A stretch of DNA of 64,000 nucleotides from Luteibacter aegosomatis. GTDB lineage: Bacteria > Pseudomonadota > Gammaproteobacteria > Xanthomonadales > Rhodanobacteraceae. The translations under genes and the position numbers were made by a program. Below the pieces are notes generated by a model that was not told the origin of the DNA, made no database searches, and saw only the letters and a list, made by a program, of their open reading frames with translations. Positions 53,241 to 61,617 of the stretch are shown one piece after another (position 1 is the stretch's first letter; every line of letters begins with the position of its first letter). The stretch covers positions 980,001 through 1,044,000 of the forward strand of contig NZ_CP095740.1 in NCBI RefSeq assembly GCF_023078455.1. The letters run 5' to 3'.

Positions 53241-55517
53241 TCAGCGAAGGCGGGCCAGCTCGCGCAACAGCGGAAGCCGCCGTACGCGCACCGCCGTGGC
53301 GCGGAACACGGCATTGGCCAGCGCCGGTGCCGCCGAAGGCACGCCGATGACGCTGGCGCCCGCTGGCGAGGCGGTGGACGGCACGATCACCGTTTCCACC
53401 TCGTTGGGCATGGGCTGCGTCGGCGACAGGGCGTAGTCACGCAGGCCCGTCTGCTGCACTTTGCCGTCCTTCACCGTGATGGCGAGGTTGAGGGCGGTGG
53501 ACAGCGCATCCATGGTGGCGCCCTGCAACTGCGCCTCCAGGCCCAGCGGGTTGATCACCCGGCCCACGTCGGCGGCGCAGACCACGCGCACGATATCGAT
53601 GCCGTCCTGCCTGGGAGCCACCTCGATCGCGTGGGCGACGTACGCGCCGAAGACGTAGGCGCAGGCGATGCCCAGGCCGTTCTCGCTGCGCAGCCAGCGG
53701 CTCCAGTCGAGCTTGTCGGCGGCCAGCTTCAGCACGTTGGCCATGCGCGCGGTGTCGATGGGGCCGCCACGGGCGCCATAGGGCAACTGGCGCGGTTCGC
53801 CGAGCAGGCTCAGGCGGAAATCCAGCGGGTTGAGCTTCAGGGCATGGGCGATCTCGTCGACGAAACTCTCGCTGGCGAACGTGGGCGTGACGTGCGGCGA
53901 GCCGCGCCAGTCGCCGCGGGCCAGCTGCGAGGAGAGCGGATACCAGTCGCTGCGGTAGTTCGGCACGAGGCCGGCGGGCAGGGCGTCGGGCACCACCTCG
54001 GACTGCCACAGGCGGTTGTCCGGCGTGTTGCGCCCGACCAGCGCCGACGGGCTGGCCATGCGCTGGTGCCAGCCGACGATGTTTTTCTTGCGGTCGATGG
54101 ACGCGTTGAGGCGGTGTACCGCCATCGGCCGGTAGTAGTCGTGGGCGAGGTCGTCGGCGCGCGTCCACAGCAGCTTGAGCGGGCGGTTGCGGATCTCGTC
54201 GGGTTTCTTCGCCAGCGCCACCGCCAGGGCCTCGGCGACGTAGTCCGACTGCAGGCGGCGACCGAAGCCGCCGCCGCCGCGCGGCACGCGGATGTCGATC
54301 TGCTCCGGCTTGAAGCCGGTCATCCGCTGCACCACGGTGTAGACGTCGCGTGGCGACTGCGTGGCGGCGATCACGGTGATGCTGGTGTCGGGATCGAGGC
54401 GGACGATGCAACTGGGCGTTTCGGCCGTGGCATGGGCCACCCACGGCTGGAAATACGTGGCCTCGAGCGAGCGCGCGGCCTTCTTGCGCGCGGCGGCGAC
54501 GTCGCCGTCGTTGCGCACGATGGACGGCGCGGCCTCGTCGTTGCCGAACAGGTCGAGCGCCTGCTGTTCCAGCGTGCCCACGGGGGGCTCGGTGTTGGGG
54601 CCGGGTTTCCAGGTGGCCTTCAGCGCCGCGCGGCCGGACAGCGCGGCCCAGGTGTCGTCGGCGAGCACCGCCAGGGCGGGCGACTGCACGGCCGTCCCTG
54701 CGGCCTGGCCCGACTCGGGCGTGATGTCGATGACGGCGCGCACGCCCTTGACCTCGGACGCCGCCTTGCGATCGGCCTGGTCGAGCGTGCCGCCCGGATA
54801 CGGGCAGCGCGCCAGCACCACCACGAGCGGCTCGCCGATGGTGTCGTCGAAGGCATAGGCCAGCGTGCCCGTGACCACGGCGCGCGCATCGACGTCGCCA
54901 GCGGGCTGGCCCACGAGGCGATAGCGTTCCGGCTGCTTCAGCGGCGGCGCCGACGACGGCGCGTCGATGCCGGCGGCGGTGGTGGCGAGATCCGCGTAGG
55001 ACACCTTGCGGCCGTCGGTGGCGATGGCCATGCCCGCTTCCCCGCGGATCTGGTCGGCCGGCACGCCGAGGCGCCGGGCGGCGGCTTGCAGCAGCAACCA
55101 GCGGGCGAGCGCGCCGGCCTGGCGCAGGTCCGCCCATGCGGCGGGGATGCTGGTGGCGTCGCCGCTGCGCTGGCGGCCGTAAGTGAACTTCGGCTCGCCG
55201 TTGCCGGCCTCGAGGCCGAGCCCGAGCGGCTCGACGACCACCTGGTTCCAGTCGGCGTCCATTTCCTCGGCGATGATGCGCGCCAGCGAGGTGGCGGTGC
55301 CTTCGCCGTTGTCGGGGTCGCGCACGCCGATGAACACGCGGCCGTCGGCGGCGACGCGCAGGTAGGGGCCCAGTGGTTTCCAGCTGTCGCCGAGCAAGGC
55401 CAGCGGCACGGGACGGTCGGCCGCTTCGGCGGTGCCGATGCCGATCACCAGGGCACCGGCGGCACCGGCGGCGTATTTCAGGAAACGGCGGCGCGACAGT
55501 CGAACCTCGCCGCTCAT
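53241..55517 (-). CDS. iorB: Molybdenum hydroxylase large subunit (isoquinoline 1-oxidoreductase beta type), Tat-exported
   Basis: 758 residues from ATG at 55517, overlapping iorA's stop (ATGA). Tat signal LSRRRFLKYAAGAAGALVIG. Xanthine-dehydrogenase-family molybdopterin-binding fold; GGGGFGRRLQSDYVAEALAV is the Mo-cofactor site, and IRVPRG and ATQSPRDVYTVVQRMTG-like segments match the aldehyde-oxidase-type beta subunit. At the C-terminal site where family members have GVGEP with the catalytic Glu, this protein reads GASVIGVPS, so the Glu is V723. Probable periplasmic oxidation of an aldehyde or N-heterocycle if still active; a haem-containing third subunit is not present. Confidence 0.9.
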   Translation of the reverse strand: MSGEVRLSRRRFLKYAAGAAGALVIGIGTAEAADRPVPLALLGDSWKPLGPYLRVAADGRVFIGVRDPDNGEGTATSLARIIAEEMDADWNQVVVEPLGLGLEAGNGEPKFTYGRQRSGDATSIPAAWADLRQAGALARWLLLQAAARRLGVPADQIRGEAGMAIATDGRKVSYADLATTAAGIDAPSSAPPLKQPERYRLVGQPAGDVDARAVVTGTLAYAFDDTIGEPLVVVLARCPYPGGTLDQADRKAASEVKGVRAVIDITPESGQAAGTAVQSPALAVLADDTWAALSGRAALKATWKPGPNTEPPVGTLEQQALDLFGNDEAAPSIVRNDGDVAAARKKAARSLEATYFQPWVAHATAETPSCIVRLDPDTSITVIAATQSPRDVYTVVQRMTGFKPEQIDIRVPRGGGGFGRRLQSDYVAEALAVALAKKPDEIRNRPLKLLWTRADDLAHDYYRPMAVHRLNASIDRKKNIVGWHQRMASPSALVGRNTPDNRLWQSEVVPDALPAGLVPNYRSDWYPLSSQLARGDWRGSPHVTPTFASESFVDEIAHALKLNPLDFRLSLLGEPRQLPYGARGGPIDTARMANVLKLAADKLDWSRWLRSENGLGIACAYVFGAYVAHAIEVAPRQDGIDIVRVVCAADVGRVINPLGLEAQLQGATMDALSTALNLAITVKDGKVQQTGLRDYALSPTQPMPNEVETVIVPSTASPAGASVIGVPSAAPALANAVFRATAVRVRRLPLLRELARLR

Positions 55518-56065
55518 GCCTTGGCATCCTTCATCGCGACGGCCGCGCGCTTGATCGCCTTGCGGATGCGACCATAGCTGCCGCAGCGGCAGAGGTTGCC
55601 GATCTTGTCGATATCGGCGTCGGACGGATTCTTCTGGTGCGAGAGCAGGTCGACGGCGGCCATGATCTGGCCGGGCTGGCAAAAGCCGCACATGACGGCG
55701 TCTTCGTCGATCCAGGCCTGCTGCACGGGATGCAGCGCGCCGTCCTTGCCGGCGAGGCCCTCGACGGTGGTCACGCGCTTGCCCGACATCTTCTCCATCT
55801 TCGTCTGGCACGAGGCCACGGCCTTGCCGTCGACGATCACCGTGCAGAAGCCGCAATCACCCTGGTCGCAGCCGTATTTGGCTCCGGTGAGGCGCAACGT
55901 GTCGCGCAGGTACCACAGCAACGGCATGGCGGGGTCGCCGGTGTGCCGGTAGCGTTTCTCGTTGACGATGAGGTCGATGCCTTCACGTACGGGCCTGGGC
56001 GCCGGCTGGGTGGCATCCTGGGCGGCGGGAACGGGTACGGGCGACGTCGGGCCTTGCTGTGCCAT
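55514..56065 (-). CDS. iorA: (2Fe-2S)-binding small subunit of the molybdenum hydroxylase
   Basis: 183 residues. Pro/Ala/Gln-rich N-terminal 30 residues then a plant-type [2Fe-2S] domain (GCDQGDCGFCTVIVDGKAVA SC) and an [2Fe-2S]-binding helical domain (MCGFCQPGQIMAAVDLLSHQ ... GNLCRCGSYGRIRKAIKRAA). The eight cysteines are all present. Transfers electrons from the Mo subunit. It lacks its own signal peptide, so it is probably carried out with IorB by the Tat route. Confidence 0.94.
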   Translation of the reverse strand: MAQQGPTSPVPVPAAQDATQPAPRPVREGIDLIVNEKRYRHTGDPAMPLLWYLRDTLRLTGAKYGCDQGDCGFCTVIVDGKAVASCQTKMEKMSGKRVTTVEGLAGKDGALHPVQQAWIDEDAVMCGFCQPGQIMAAVDLLSHQKNPSDADIDKIGNLCRCGSYGRIRKAIKRAAVAMKDAKA

Positions 56066-56113
56066 CTGCTTTCCTCAAGCTGAACCCGGGCATTGTGGCA
56101 TCGGTGCCCGTGT

Positions 56114-57427
56114 TCAGCGAGCGACTTTACTGAACAGGCGCCGCCACACGGCGTACACGGGGAGCCCGGCGACGACGACCGCGCCGACCACGGCCGCGCT
56201 CAGCGGCTTGGACCACGCGTAGGCCACGACCACGGCCACGACGGTGGCAAGGAAGACCAGCGGCAGCAAGGGGTAGGCCGGGGTGACGAAGCTCGGCCGC
56301 TCGGCGGTACGCCGCCGATACCAGAACAGGGTGGCGATGGTGACGGCGTATGCGCTCCAGTCGCCGAACGTGGCGAAGTCCAGCAATTGGCCGTAATTGG
56401 CGGCCAGCACCAGCACGACGGCCCAGGCCGACAGCGATGCCAGTGCCACGTTGGGTGTGCGGTGCCGCGGATGCAGGCGCGCCACGCTGGCGAAGAACAG
56501 GCCGTCCTCGCCCATCACCTGAAGCACGCGCGCACCGGCCACGAGGGTGATGTTGCAGAAGCCGAGCGTCGAGATGGCGATGCCGATCGCGATGATCTTC
56601 GCGCCGGTCGCGCCGAAGACGCGGCTCATGACGTCGGCGGCCGGGGCCTGGCTCGCGGCGAGGCCGTCGTGGCCGAGCACGGCGAGGTAGGCGTAGTTGG
56701 TGAGCACGTAGGCCGCGATCACGACCAGCATGCCCAGCACGAGCGCGCGGGGAAGCGTGCGTTGCGGATCGCGCACTTCGCCGGCGAGGTTGTTGAGGTA
56801 GCTGAAGCCCGAGAACGCGAACAGCACCGGCAGCAGGGCGCCGGCGAGGTTGCCCGTCGGCGGGGTCGGCGAGGCGGCCAGGGCCTGCGTGGTGCCCGCG
56901 CCGGCGAAGGCCAGGCCCGTGACCACCAGTACGGCGATGGCGGCGAGCTTGAGGATGGCGAACACGTTCTGCACCTGCGCGCCGAGGCGGATGCCGAACA
57001 GGTTGATGCCGGTGACGAACACCAGGGCGCCGACGGCCAGCGGCTTGACCAGCCCGGGCGACAGCCCGAACACCGAGGTGGCGTAGCTGCCGAAGATCGT
57101 CGCCACGGCGGCGCTGCTGCCGCTGTAGATCACCAGCAGCATGGTCCAGCCGAAGAGGAAGCCGGCGAGCCGTCCGAACGCCTCGCGCAGGTACACGTAG
57201 CTGCCGCCCGCCTCGGGCCGTCGCGCGCCCAGTTCGGCATAGCACAGGCAACCCACCAGCGTGAGCAGGCCGGCGCCCACCCAGAGCCCGAGCAGCACCA
57301 GGCCCGATTCGGTGCGCTGCGCGGCGATGCCGGGATTGAGGAAGATGCCGCCGCCGATGATGCCGCCCACGACGATGAGCGCGGCATCCATGAGGGTGAG
57401 GCGGCGGGCGTAGCCGGGGTTGTCCAT
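56114..57427 (-). CDS. APC-family amino-acid permease
   Basis: 437 residues, 12 helices. LTLMDAALIVVGGIIGGGIF is the conserved GxG helix-1 motif; LCYAELGARRPEAGGSYVYL and REAFGRLAGFLFGWTMLLVI follow in helix 3 and 4; FAFSGFSYLNNLAGEVRDPQ is the loop 6-7 signature. Matches the amino-acid/polyamine/organocation superfamily (LAT or CAT-like). Substrate unknown. Start at 57427 is the first ATG giving the usual short N-terminus. Divergent from lysAC with 230 bases between, containing a repeat element. Confidence 0.88.
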   Translation of the reverse strand: MDNPGYARRLTLMDAALIVVGGIIGGGIFLNPGIAAQRTESGLVLLGLWVGAGLLTLVGCLCYAELGARRPEAGGSYVYLREAFGRLAGFLFGWTMLLVIYSGSSAAVATIFGSYATSVFGLSPGLVKPLAVGALVFVTGINLFGIRLGAQVQNVFAILKLAAIAVLVVTGLAFAGAGTTQALAASPTPPTGNLAGALLPVLFAFSGFSYLNNLAGEVRDPQRTLPRALVLGMLVVIAAYVLTNYAYLAVLGHDGLAASQAPAADVMSRVFGATGAKIIAIGIAISTLGFCNITLVAGARVLQVMGEDGLFFASVARLHPRHRTPNVALASLSAWAVVLVLAANYGQLLDFATFGDWSAYAVTIATLFWYRRRTAERPSFVTPAYPLLPLVFLATVVAVVVAYAWSKPLSAAVVGAVVVAGLPVYAVWRRLFSKVAR

Positions 57428-57491
57428 CGGAGCGTCTTTTGGGATCGAAGGTGGCGAGGATGGCTTGGGATGCCGCGTTTGTAAAAGGTCC

Positions 57492-57568
57492 ATCGCGGAC
57501 AGGGTCCGCTCCCACCCTTCGGTGGCGGACCTTCCTGCCGGAGGGTGGGAGCGGACCCTGTCCGCGAT
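57492..57568. repeat. GCTCCCACCC-type inverted repeat in the permease-lysAC intergenic region
   Basis: Arms ATCGCGGACAGGGTCCGCTC / GAGCGGACCCTGTCCGCGAT, inner CCCTTCGGTGG / CTGCCGGAGGG, loop of about 9. Unlike most copies it lies between divergent genes. The remainder of 57428-57658 shows no other recognisable element. Confidence 0.9.
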
Positions 57569-57658
57569 CCCCGCGAAGCGCGGCGCCCCGGGTTTGCGTT
57601 TTTATCGTTGCAGCGCAACACTTTCGGGAATTTTTCCCCACCACCCAGAAAGAGTCCC

Positions 57659-60271
57659 GTGAGCGAGAACGCAAACGCGCCGTTGCCCGTCAACGCGCCC
57701 TGGATCGTCATGAAGTTCGGCGGCACCTCCGTGGCCACCGCCGCACGCTGGCGCAACATCCTTGAGCTGGCCGCCAGCCGCCGCGCCGAAGGCGCCCGCG
57801 TGCTGATCGTGGTCTCGGCCCTGTCGGGTATTACCGATGGGCTGAAACAGCTTTGCACCCACGCCGACTCCAAACGCCGCTCGGACGCGGCCTCCGCACT
57901 GGCCGATCGCCACCATGCCCTGCTCGCCGAGATGTCGCTGGCGATGCCGGAAACGCTCGGCGCGCGCCTGGCCGACCTGGCCCGGCTGGCCGCCGACGGT
58001 GCCGCCGAACTGGGCGAGCTGGCCTGGCAGGCCGCGGTGCAGGCGCACGGCGAGCTGATGTCGAGCGCGCTCGGCGCCGCGTTCCTCAGCGCCGGCGGTT
58101 TGCCCACCACCTGGGTGGACGCGCGCGAGTGCCTGCATTCGGTGGCGCTGCCCAACCAGAACGAGCGCACGCGCCTGCTCTCGGCGATGGTCGAGCCGCA
58201 CCACGACGCCGCGCTGTCGGCGGCGCTCGCGCAGCGGGGCGAGGTCTTCATCACCCAGGGCTTCATCGCCCGCGACGATGCCGGGCGCACGGTGCTGCTC
58301 GGCCGTGGCGGTTCGGATACCTCCGCCGCGTACTTCGGCGCGCTGCTCGGCGCCGCGCGCGTGGAGATCTGGACCGACGTGGCCGGCATGTTCAGCGCCA
58401 ATCCGCGGCAAGTGGCCGGGGCGCGCCTGCTCCAGCGCCTGGATTACGAAGAAGCCCAGGAAATCGCCTCCACGGGCGCCAAGGTGCTGCATCCGCGCTG
58501 CCTCTCGCCGTTGCGCGAGCCGCGCGTGCCCCTGCTGGTGAAGGACACCAACCGTCCCGAACTCGAAGGCACCGTGATCGGACCCGAGGTGCGCGAGCAT
58601 GCGCCGAGCATCAAGGCGATCAGCGCGCGCAAGGGCATCACCCTGGTGTCGATGGAGTCGGTGGGCATGTGGCAGCAGGTCGGTTTCCTCGCCGACGTGT
58701 TCGACGCCTTCAAGCGCCACGGCCTGTCGGTCGACCTGATCGGTTCGGCCGAGACCAACGTCACCGTGTCGCTCGATCCCACCGAGAACCTGCTCGATTC
58801 CGACGCCATCGCCGCGCTCGCCGCCGACCTGGCGCGCGTGTGCCGGGTGAAGGTGATCGCGCCGTGCGCGGCCATCACGCTGGTGGGGCGCGGCATGCGT
58901 TCGATGCTGCACAAGCTCTCCGGCGTGCTCGCCGAATTCGGCCAGCTGCGCGTGCACCTGATCTCGCAGTCGTCCAACAACCTCAACATCACCTTCGTGG
59001 TGGACGAAGACGTGGTGGACGACATGCTGCCCCGCCTGCACGAGTTGCTCATCGGTGCCGGTGCGCTGCGCACCGACGACAGCATGGTGTTCGGTCCGAG
59101 CTGGCAATCGCTCTACGGCACGGGCGAACACGCGTTGCCCGCGGCGGCGTGGTGGCAGGCGGAACGTCCGCGCCTGCTCGAGCTCGCGCGGCAGCGTACG
59201 CCGCGCTACGTCTACCACCTGCCCACCGTGCGCGCGCAGGCGCGCCGGGTGAAGTCGCTCAAGGCGATCGACCGCGCGCATTACGCGGTGAAGGCCAATA
59301 CCCATCCCGGCATCCTGAAGGTGCTGGCCGAGGAAGGCTTCGCGTTCGAGTGCGTGTCGCCCGGTGAACTGGCCGCGGTATCGGCGGTGGTGCCGGAGAG
59401 CACGCCGCTGCTGTTCACGCCGAACTTCGCCTCGCGTCGTGATTTCGCCGCGGCGCTGGAAACGCGCGCCACCATCACCATCGACGCGCTGCATCCCATC
59501 GAACACTGGGGCGACATGTTCGCCGGCCGCGACATCGTGTTGCGCGTGGACCTCGGCCGCGGCCTAGGCCACCACGACAAGGTGAAGACCGGCGGCGTCG
59601 GCAGCAAGTTCGGCGTGCCCATCGAGCACATCGACCGTTTCCTGCGCCGGGCCGACGAGGCCGGCGCGCGCGTGATCGGCCTGCATGCGCACCTGGGCTC
59701 GGGCATCCTCGACGCGGCGCACTGGGGCGAGGTGTATTCGCAGCTCGCCGCGCTCGCCGAGCGCATCGGCACCATTACCGTGCTGAACATCGGTGGCGGG
59801 CTGGGCGTGCCGTCGCATCCGGGCGAGGCGCCGCTCGACATGGTGGCCCTCGATCGCGTGCTGACCTCCGTACGCCAGGCCTATCCGCAGTTCCAGGTAT
59901 GGATGGAGCCCGGCCGCTTCCTCGTGGCCGACGCCGGCGTGCTGCTGGCGAAGGTTACCCAGGAGAAGGAGAAGGGCGCCAACGTGCGTTACCTCGGGCT
60001 GGATACGGGCATGAACAGCCTGATCCGCCCCGCGCTGTACGATGCCTGGCACGAAATCGCCAATCTTTCGCGCTTCGGCGAACCCGCCACCACGATGTAC
60101 CAGGTGGTGGGCCCGATCTGCGAATCCGGCGATATCCTCGGTTCGGACCGCCGTCTGCCCGAATCGCGCGAGGACGACGTCATCCTGGTCGCGCAGGGTG
60201 GTGCCTATGGCGCCGTCATGGCGTCCCGCTACAACCTGCGTGACGAGGCCGACGAGGTGCTGCTCCCGTGA
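57659..60271 (+). CDS. lysAC: Bifunctional aspartate kinase/diaminopimelate decarboxylase
   Basis: First and last steps of lysine/mDAP synthesis in one 870-residue protein, a fusion known in Xanthomonas and relatives. Kinase half: WIVMKFGGTSVATAARWRNI (about 16), GRGGSDTSAAYFGALLGAAR, ACT-type regulatory region GITLVSMESVGMWQQVGFLA and LISQSSNNLNITFVVDEDVV to about 470. Decarboxylase half (about 500-870): PLP lysine K545 in HYAVKANTHPGILKVL, HAHLGSGILDAA, VLNIGGGLGVPSHPGEAP, MEPGRFLVADAGVLLAKVTQ, CESGDILGSDRRLPE. GTG at 57659 fits the family start (AGAAAGAG upstream). Its stop overlaps murL. Confidence 0.96.
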   Translation: MSENANAPLPVNAPWIVMKFGGTSVATAARWRNILELAASRRAEGARVLIVVSALSGITDGLKQLCTHADSKRRSDAASALADRHHALLAEMSLAMPETLGARLADLARLAADGAAELGELAWQAAVQAHGELMSSALGAAFLSAGGLPTTWVDARECLHSVALPNQNERTRLLSAMVEPHHDAALSAALAQRGEVFITQGFIARDDAGRTVLLGRGGSDTSAAYFGALLGAARVEIWTDVAGMFSANPRQVAGARLLQRLDYEEAQEIASTGAKVLHPRCLSPLREPRVPLLVKDTNRPELEGTVIGPEVREHAPSIKAISARKGITLVSMESVGMWQQVGFLADVFDAFKRHGLSVDLIGSAETNVTVSLDPTENLLDSDAIAALAADLARVCRVKVIAPCAAITLVGRGMRSMLHKLSGVLAEFGQLRVHLISQSSNNLNITFVVDEDVVDDMLPRLHELLIGAGALRTDDSMVFGPSWQSLYGTGEHALPAAAWWQAERPRLLELARQRTPRYVYHLPTVRAQARRVKSLKAIDRAHYAVKANTHPGILKVLAEEGFAFECVSPGELAAVSAVVPESTPLLFTPNFASRRDFAAALETRATITIDALHPIEHWGDMFAGRDIVLRVDLGRGLGHHDKVKTGGVGSKFGVPIEHIDRFLRRADEAGARVIGLHAHLGSGILDAAHWGEVYSQLAALAERIGTITVLNIGGGLGVPSHPGEAPLDMVALDRVLTSVRQAYPQFQVWMEPGRFLVADAGVLLAKVTQEKEKGANVRYLGLDTGMNSLIRPALYDAWHEIANLSRFGEPATTMYQVVGPICESGDILGSDRRLPESREDDVILVAQGGAYGAVMASRYNLRDEADEVLLP

Positions 60272-61617
60272 CATCCGTGTTCATCGATCCCCGCGGCAGC
60301 CAGCGCTTCCGCTTCGTTCGCCACACCTACGCGGAGGGCGTGGCCGAACTGGCCTACGCCTTCGACGACGGTGCCGAACTCGTCGAGCGGGTGACCTTTC
60401 CCGGTGCCCCGACGGTGCCTGCCGGGCGTGAGGCCGCGTTCGCCGCGGCCCTGCGCCTGCTGCACCTCGTCGCCGGCGTGAGTTACTACAAGGCGGGCAT
60501 TCCCGACACGATCGTCGTCGAGGGCGAACCCCTCGACGAGGACAGCGCATCGCTTGCCGATGCGCTCTACCTGCATGGCCTGGCCGAGTTCGCCTATCGC
60601 AACAAGCTCGACCTGCGCGGGCGCATCCGTTTCCCGTTCGAGGGAAAAGCCAGCGCGCCGGCGCCCGCGGTGGGCCTGCCGAAGCGTTCGCTGCTGCCCA
60701 TCGGGGGCGGCAAGGATTCGGTGGTGGCGGTGGAAGCGGTCAAGTCCATCGGTGCCGACGCCACGGCCGTGTGGGTGGGCAATTCGCCGCTGATCGCCGG
60801 TTGCGCGGCGCGCACGGGCCTGCCCACGCTCAACATCTCGCGCGAGCTCGCGCCGGGCCTGTTCGAACTCAATCGGCTGGGCGCGTGGAACGGCCACATC
60901 CCGGTCACCGCGATCAATTCGGCGATCCTCACGCTGGCCGCCATCCTTTACGGCTACGACTCCATCGTGTTCGCCAACGAGCGTTCCGCGTCGGTGGCCA
61001 CGCTGGAATACGACGGCCAGGAAGTGAACCACCAGTGGAGCAAGGGCTTCGGTTTCGAGAAGACCTTCCACGACTACCTGCATTCGCACGTCGCCGCCGA
61101 CCTCGACTACTGCTCGCTGCTGCGGCCATGGTCGGAGCTGGCGGTGACCAGCGCCTTCGCGCGGCTGGGCGGCAACTACTTCGACGTGTTCTCCAGCTGC
61201 AACCGCAATTTCAAGATCCTCGGCCCCAAGCCGGCCGATCGCTGGTGCGGGCAGTGCCCGAAGTGCCATTTCGTGTTCCTGGCGCTGGCGCCGTTCATGG
61301 CCAAGCCTCGCCTGCTGTCGATCTTCGGCCGCAACCTGCTCGACGACGATTCGCTCGCCGGCGCGTTCGACGCGTTGCTCGAGTACAAGGACCACAAGCC
61401 CTTCGAATGCGTGGGCGAAGGCGCGGAGGCGCGCGCGGCCATGGCGGCACTGGCGGAACGGCCCGAATGGCGCGAAGACGCCCTGGTCGCGCGTTTCCGC
61501 AGCGAGATCCTGCCGCAATTGGATCGTTCCGACCTCGCGCTCGAGCCCTGGCTGAAGCCGGGGGCCTCGCACCTGGTGCCCGAACGCCTGCGCGGAGCGC
61601 TGGATGCGCTGGGCTGA
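60268..61617 (+). CDS. murL: UDP-MurNAc-L-alanyl-L-glutamate epimerase MurL
   Basis: 449 residues. Epimerises the terminal L-Glu of UDP-MurNAc-L-Ala-L-Glu to D-Glu, an ATP/Mg-dependent step of the alternative precursor route described in Xanthomonas. LLPIGGGKDSVVAVEAVKSI near 147 is the adenylate-type loop; FANERSASVATLEYDGQEVN HQWSKGFGFEKTF and the RWCGQCPKCHFVFLALAPF cysteine region are typical. GTG start at 60268 overlaps the lysAC stop (GTGA). Overlaps murD2 by 14 bases. Confidence 0.93.
   Translation: MTSVFIDPRGSQRFRFVRHTYAEGVAELAYAFDDGAELVERVTFPGAPTVPAGREAAFAAALRLLHLVAGVSYYKAGIPDTIVVEGEPLDEDSASLADALYLHGLAEFAYRNKLDLRGRIRFPFEGKASAPAPAVGLPKRSLLPIGGGKDSVVAVEAVKSIGADATAVWVGNSPLIAGCAARTGLPTLNISRELAPGLFELNRLGAWNGHIPVTAINSAILTLAAILYGYDSIVFANERSASVATLEYDGQEVNHQWSKGFGFEKTFHDYLHSHVAADLDYCSLLRPWSELAVTSAFARLGGNYFDVFSSCNRNFKILGPKPADRWCGQCPKCHFVFLALAPFMAKPRLLSIFGRNLLDDDSLAGAFDALLEYKDHKPFECVGEGAEARAAMAALAERPEWREDALVARFRSEILPQLDRSDLALEPWLKPGASHLVPERLRGALDALG

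Noticed and set aside
51135..55577. A 1,480-codon open frame on the + strand opposite phaZ, the methyltransferase and iorB
   Set aside because: It is the antisense frame of well-recognised minus-strand genes. High G+C removes stop codons from the antisense frame, and the translation is rich in His/Arg/Gly/Val without any domain.
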